Source of the DNA: Calditrichota bacterium
GTDB taxonomy: Bacteria > Calditrichota > Calditrichia > RBG-13-44-9
NCBI GenBank assembly: GCA_024276455.1
Contig: JAJRXE010000415.1
Location: 1 to 11,125, forward strand
DNA length: 11,125 nt
Direction: 5' to 3'
A model generated the notes under the pieces. It was not told where the DNA came from. It was given only the letters and a program-made list of their open reading frames with translations, and did not search any database. Each line of letters starts with the position of its first letter. Within the stretch, counting starts at the first letter, position 1. This document shows positions 7,317 through 11,125 of the stretch, piece after piece. The translations under genes and the position numbers were made by a program.

Positions 7317-9992
7317 ATGGCAGAGTTAGAAAAACAATCCAAATCGAACACGGAAATTCCCAAGGTTTACAATCCCAAGAATGTGGAGGATCGCTGGTAC
7401 GACTACTGGGTGCAGAAGGGTTATTTTAATGCCGAGGTGAATCCGGAGAAAACCCCTTACACCATTGTTATTCCTCCGCCCAATGTGACGGCCGCCTTGC
7501 ACATGGGACACGCCTACAACAATACCATTCAAGACATTTTCATCCGTTACAAACGCAAACAGGGCTACGAGGCGCTCTGGTTGCCGGGAACCGATCACGC
7601 CGGAATTGCCACCCAGAATGTGGTGGAAAAAGAATTGCGCAAAGAAGGAAAGACCCGTTTTGATCTGGGGCGGGAAGCCTTTGTGAAGCGAGTGTGGGAG
7701 TGGAAGGAGCAGTACGGCAGCCGGATTATTTTTCAGTTGAAGAAAATGGGATGTTCCTGCGACTGGCGCCGCGAGCGTTTCACCATGGACGAAGGGCTCT
7801 CCCGGGCGGTGCGGGAGGTTTTCATCCGCTTGTACAATAAGGGCTGGATTTACCGCGGCAAATACATCATTAACTGGTGTCCGCGTTGCGGCACCGCCTT
7901 GTCCGACGAAGAAGTGGAACATAAGGAGCTGGCCGGAAAACTGTGGTACATCAAGTACCCGGTGAAAGACAGCGCTGAATACCTGGTGGTTGCTACTACC
8001 CGTCCGGAGACCATGCTGGGCGACACCGCCGTGGCGGTGCATCCGGAGGACGAACGCTACCGCCACCTGATTGGCAAAACCGTGATTTTACCGCTGATGA
8101 AGCGGGAAATTCCGGTGATTGCCGATCGCGTGGTGGATCCGGAGTTCGGAACCGGCGCCGTTAAAGTGACCCCTTCGCACGATCCCAATGACTTCGAAAT
8201 CGGAGAACGTCACAAACTACCCCAGATAAACATTCTGAACAACGACGGTAGCCTGAACGAGAATGCCGGAGTTTACCAGGGGCTGGATCGCTTTGAAGCC
8301 CGCAAAAAAGTGGTGGCCGATCTGGAAGCACAGGGATTGTTAGTAAAGATCGAAGATCACACCCACAGCGTGGGACACTGCCATCGTTGCGGTACGGTAA
8401 TTGAACCGTTGCTCTCGCAGCAGTGGTTTGTGAGAATGAAAGACCTGGCCCGTCCGGCGATTGAAGTGGTGAAGGACGGGCGCATTAAATTTCATCCCGC
8501 CGAACGCTGGCTGAAAACGTATATCAACTGGCTGGAAAATATTCGCGACTGGTGCATCAGCCGGCAACTGTGGTGGGGACACCGCATCCCGGTGTATTAT
8601 TGCCAAGACTGCGGTCACATGATGGCGGCGCAAGAAATGCCGCCCCATTGCGAGAAGTGCGGCAGCACCCGCCTGAAGCAGGACGAGGATGTGCTGGATA
8701 CCTGGTTCAGTTCCTGGCTGTGGCCGTTCTCTACCCTGGGTTGGCCGGACGACACCCCGGAGTTGCGCTACTTTTACCCCACCGACACCCTGGTTACCGG
8801 GCCGGACATCATCTTTTTCTGGGTGGCGCGCATGGTCATGGCCGGTATGGAATTCATGAAAGATATTCCGTTTAAAGATGTGTACCTGAACGGCATTGTG
8901 CGCGACCATTTGGGACGCAAGATGAGCAAATCGCTGGGGAACGGAATCGATCCGGTGGAGGTGATCGAAAAATACAGCGCCGATGCCATGCGGTTTACCC
9001 TCATCATGTTGAGTTCCGAAGGGCAGGACATCAATCTGGCGGAATCTCATTTTGAAATGGGACGCAACTTTTCCAACAAAATCTGGAATGCCTTTCGTTT
9101 CCTGGCCTTGAACATGGACGAGCCCCGCGACAATTACCGCGACTACCAGGCCCATTACCAGTTGATGGACCGCTGGATTTTAAGCCGGTTGCAAAGAGCC
9201 ATTGCCGGGGTGGGCGGCAACCTGGACAATTTCCGTATTAATGATTCCCTTAATGCGGTGTACCGCTTCTTCTGGCACGAGTTCTGCGATTGGTACCTGG
9301 AGCTCATTAAACCCCGTCTGAGCGCCGATGCCGCTCCGGAGGAGCGCGCCACAGCCCTCAGCATTGCCACCCATGTGATGAAAACCAGCATGAGTTTGCT
9401 GCACCCTTACATTCCTTTTATTACAGAGGAAATCTGGCACCGCTTGAAATCTGGGGACGAAGAGAGCATTGTCGTCTCGCCCTGGCCGGAAGTGGTAGAA
9501 GAGTTGATTGACCAGGAAGCGGAAGCCCGGATGCGCTTTTTGCAGGAAACAATCGGGGCGGTGCGCAACATCCGTTCGGAGTTGAATGTACCTCCCGCCA
9601 AATGGGCTACGCTGAAATTCAAGACCGATGAAGCGGAGAAGGACGCTCTGCTGAACCGTTACGCCGCTTACCTGCGCCAGTTAGCGCGGGTGGAACGGAT
9701 TGAAAAAATTCCGGCAGAGGAAAAAGTGGCGGCCGCCGCCGTGGCAGTGGTGGACGGCGTGGAGTTGTTCGTTCCCCTGGCCGGGCTTATTGACATTTCG
9801 GCCGAGAAAAAGCGGCTGGAGAAGGAAATCGGCCGTCTGGAAGGTCAGATTGCCGGACTGGAGAAGAAGTTGTCCAACGAACAGTTCCTGACCCGGGCAC
9901 CGGAACGGGTGGTGCAGCAGGAACGGAAGAAACTGCAGAGTTTTCGCGACAAATTAACCAAATTAAAAAACAACCTGGCGCAGCTGGGTTAG
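7317..9992 (+). CDS. valS: Valyl-tRNA synthetase (valine--tRNA ligase)
   Basis: This cytoplasmic class Ia synthetase charges tRNA-Val with valine using ATP and edits mischarged threonine. HMGH (residues 62-65) and KMSKS (535-539) are the two nucleotide-binding signatures. The editing domain lies at about 193-350, with TTRPET (227-232), GTGAVKVTPS and HDPND (288-292). TWFSSWLWP at 462-470 is typical of ValRS. Two cysteine sets look like zinc sites: C188/C191 with C355/C358 on either side of the editing insert, and C429/C432 with C445/C448. The helical anticodon-binding domain runs from about 613 to 770. The last 65 residues are a charged coiled coil, the tRNA-contacting arm specific to ValRS. 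At 891 residues it is within the family range and no key motif is missing. It probably has its own promoter, and it leads directly into the DUF4139 gene. Confidence 0.98.
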   Translation: MAELEKQSKSNTEIPKVYNPKNVEDRWYDYWVQKGYFNAEVNPEKTPYTIVIPPPNVTAALHMGHAYNNTIQDIFIRYKRKQGYEALWLPGTDHAGIATQNVVEKELRKEGKTRFDLGREAFVKRVWEWKEQYGSRIIFQLKKMGCSCDWRRERFTMDEGLSRAVREVFIRLYNKGWIYRGKYIINWCPRCGTALSDEEVEHKELAGKLWYIKYPVKDSAEYLVVATTRPETMLGDTAVAVHPEDERYRHLIGKTVILPLMKREIPVIADRVVDPEFGTGAVKVTPSHDPNDFEIGERHKLPQINILNNDGSLNENAGVYQGLDRFEARKKVVADLEAQGLLVKIEDHTHSVGHCHRCGTVIEPLLSQQWFVRMKDLARPAIEVVKDGRIKFHPAERWLKTYINWLENIRDWCISRQLWWGHRIPVYYCQDCGHMMAAQEMPPHCEKCGSTRLKQDEDVLDTWFSSWLWPFSTLGWPDDTPELRYFYPTDTLVTGPDIIFFWVARMVMAGMEFMKDIPFKDVYLNGIVRDHLGRKMSKSLGNGIDPVEVIEKYSADAMRFTLIMLSSEGQDINLAESHFEMGRNFSNKIWNAFRFLALNMDEPRDNYRDYQAHYQLMDRWILSRLQRAIAGVGGNLDNFRINDSLNAVYRFFWHEFCDWYLELIKPRLSADAAPEERATALSIATHVMKTSMSLLHPYIPFITEEIWHRLKSGDEESIVVSPWPEVVEELIDQEAEARMRFLQETIGAVRNIRSELNVPPAKWATLKFKTDEAEKDALLNRYAAYLRQLARVERIEKIPAEEKVAAAAVAVVDGVELFVPLAGLIDISAEKKRLEKEIGRLEGQIAGLEKKLSNEQFLTRAPERVVQQERKKLQSFRDKLTKLKNNLAQLG

Positions 9993-9997
9993 AGGAG
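9992..9997 (+). promoter_or_regulatory. Ribosome-binding site of the DUF4139 gene
   Basis: GAGGAG begins on the last base of the valS stop codon and sits 6 bases before the ATG at 10004. It decides that start, and the overlap suggests coupled translation from the valS transcript. Confidence 0.65.
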
Positions 9998-10003
9998 TGT
10001 TCT

Positions 10004-11125
10004 ATGAAACAGCTCTTCGTTTTGAGCTTCATCAGTCTGCTGTGGATGGTCGCCCATTTGCCAGCAGAAGAGAATTACGTGACGGTGTACAACCAGGATC
10101 TGGCCCTGGTCAAGCAGATCCGAACAATTCAGATTCTGGATCCCGATAAACCCATTCGGTTTACCGACGTGGCCGCCAGCATCCTTCCCACTTCGGTGCA
10201 TCTGCGGCCGCTTTCGGGTGACCGCTTTCAGGTGCTGGAGCAAAATTACGAGTACGATCTGGTCAGTGCGGAGAAAATTCTCTCCAAATATGTGGACCAT
10301 CGGGTGCAAATTGTTACGGAAGACGGGGAAATGATTGCCGGCACGCTGCTGAATCGTCCCTCCGGATCGCTGGTGTTAAAAACGGACGGGGGAATTAAAA
10401 TTCTTCCCTGGAACGACAAAATGCGGATTGAGGTTAAAGACCTTCCGGAAGGACTGATTACCCGCCCGACGCTGGTGTGGCAGGTGGCAGGGCTGAAAAA
10501 AGGGGAGCAGAAGCTGGAAGTCAGTTACCTGACCCGGGGAATGGAATGGCATGCCGAATACGTGGGCGTGTTAAACGAGAAGCAGGACCGGATTGACCTT
10601 TCCGCCTGGGTGTCTGTGAAGAATCACAGTGGAGCCACCTACCGAAATGCCCATTTGAAATTGGTGGCCGGGGAGATTCACCGGGCGGAAAAGCGGCAGC
10701 GCATTTACCCTATGGCGAAGGCCGAAGCCCGGACTTACGCGGCCGAGAGCGCCTTCGAAGAACGGGCCTTTTTCGAATATCATATTTACGATCTGGAGCG
10801 GCCGACCACCTTGAAGAACAACCAGATCAAACAAATTACTCTTTTCCCCGACGCCCGCATTGCCTGCCAGAAAGAGCTGGTGTACGACGCCAGCCGGGAC
10901 GCCAAGCGGGTGGAAGTGCAGGTGTTTTTCAAGAATTCCAGAGAGGCGGGATTGGGACGTCCCCTGCCAGCCGGGGTGTTTCGCATTTTTCAGAAAGACA
11001 AACAAAGTTTGGAGTTTATCGGGGAAGACCGCATTGAACACACTCCCCGCAACGAAGAGGTCCGGTTAACGGTCGGAAAATCTTTCGATCTGGTGGGCGA
11101 GCGCCGGGTGGTGGAGCGCCAGAAA
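10004..11125 (+). CDS. DUF4139-family exported protein, N-terminal 374 residues (3' end outside the window)
   Basis: The function of the family is unknown. The frame is open from the ATG to the last base with no stop. Residues 1-21 are a signal peptide (hydrophobic core, likely cut after LPA), so the product is periplasmic or surface-exposed. Residues about 24-130 form a beta-rich N-terminal part (VTVYNQDLALVKQIR, then IRFTDVAASILPTSVHLRPL), as in the DUF4140-like start of these proteins. The DUF4139 part begins near residue 175. Its signatures are SYLTRGMEWHAEY, WVSVKNHSGATY, FFEYHIYDLERPTTL (257-270), LPAGVFRIF and FIGEDRIEHTP. Relatives are usually some 450-500 residues, so about 100 are probably missing past the edge. 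No terminator lies in the 11 bases after valS, so the two genes are likely co-transcribed. I know of no functional reason for that link. Confidence 0.87.
   Translation, partial: MKQLFVLSFISLLWMVAHLPAEENYVTVYNQDLALVKQIRTIQILDPDKPIRFTDVAASILPTSVHLRPLSGDRFQVLEQNYEYDLVSAEKILSKYVDHRVQIVTEDGEMIAGTLLNRPSGSLVLKTDGGIKILPWNDKMRIEVKDLPEGLITRPTLVWQVAGLKKGEQKLEVSYLTRGMEWHAEYVGVLNEKQDRIDLSAWVSVKNHSGATYRNAHLKLVAGEIHRAEKRQRIYPMAKAEARTYAAESAFEERAFFEYHIYDLERPTTLKNNQIKQITLFPDARIACQKELVYDASRDAKRVEVQVFFKNSREAGLGRPLPAGVFRIFQKDKQSLEFIGEDRIEHTPRNEEVRLTVGKSFDLVGERRVVERQK

Noticed and set aside
7326..8066. Long open frame on the - strand under valS (246 codons)
   Set aside because: It lies wholly opposite the well-supported valS reading frame, its product resembles no family, and it is histidine- and valine-rich as expected of a reverse shadow of biased codons.
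8340..9155. Long open frame on the - strand under valS (271 codons)
   Set aside because: It is the same kind of shadow opposite conserved catalytic sequence, with no recognisable domain or clear ribosome-binding site.

Overview
The window is ordinary bacterial chromosome. All of its genes lie on the + strand, with four complete coding regions and one at each edge that runs off the window. Base composition looks close to even by eye. Several traits point to a Gram-negative member of the Fibrobacterota-Chlorobiota-Bacteroidota (FCB) group. These are a TonB-dependent receptor with an N-terminal carboxypeptidase-regulatory-like domain, a lamin-tail-type lipoprotein, a second outer-membrane barrel, an M28 peptidase with a PA insert and a DUF4139 protein. 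A Calditrichota-, Ignavibacteria- or KSB1-like lineage seems more likely than classic Bacteroides, because some start regions have good purine-rich Shine-Dalgarno sequences. This placement is inferred from gene style, not from a marker tree.

Region A (1-6912) is a tightly packed set of four genes that is probably one transcript. It holds an M28 zinc aminopeptidase-like protein (5' end outside the window), a 921-residue TonB-dependent receptor, a 375-residue presumed lipoprotein with a carboxypeptidase-regulatory-like domain and a lamin-tail/DUF4876-like domain, and a 490-residue outer-membrane barrel resembling the DUF6850 family. Gaps are 4, 12 and 23 bases. The last three genes look like a conserved receptor/lipoprotein/barrel import or surface-assembly module with no assigned substrate. 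The adjacent peptidase makes a peptide-like ligand possible but does not prove it.

Region B (6913-7316) is a 404-base intergenic stretch. It has no convincing gene or strong terminator, but it carries a good promoter candidate at 7221-7249 that would give a leader of about 60 bases before the next gene.

Region C (7317-11125) holds valS (valyl-tRNA synthetase, complete). Eleven bases later comes the start of a secreted DUF4139-family protein, of which 374 residues are visible before the window ends. It has a good ribosome-binding site and no terminator before it, so it is probably co-transcribed with valS.

No mobile element, CRISPR array, rRNA or tRNA was seen. The least understood part is the receptor/lipoprotein/barrel module in region A.
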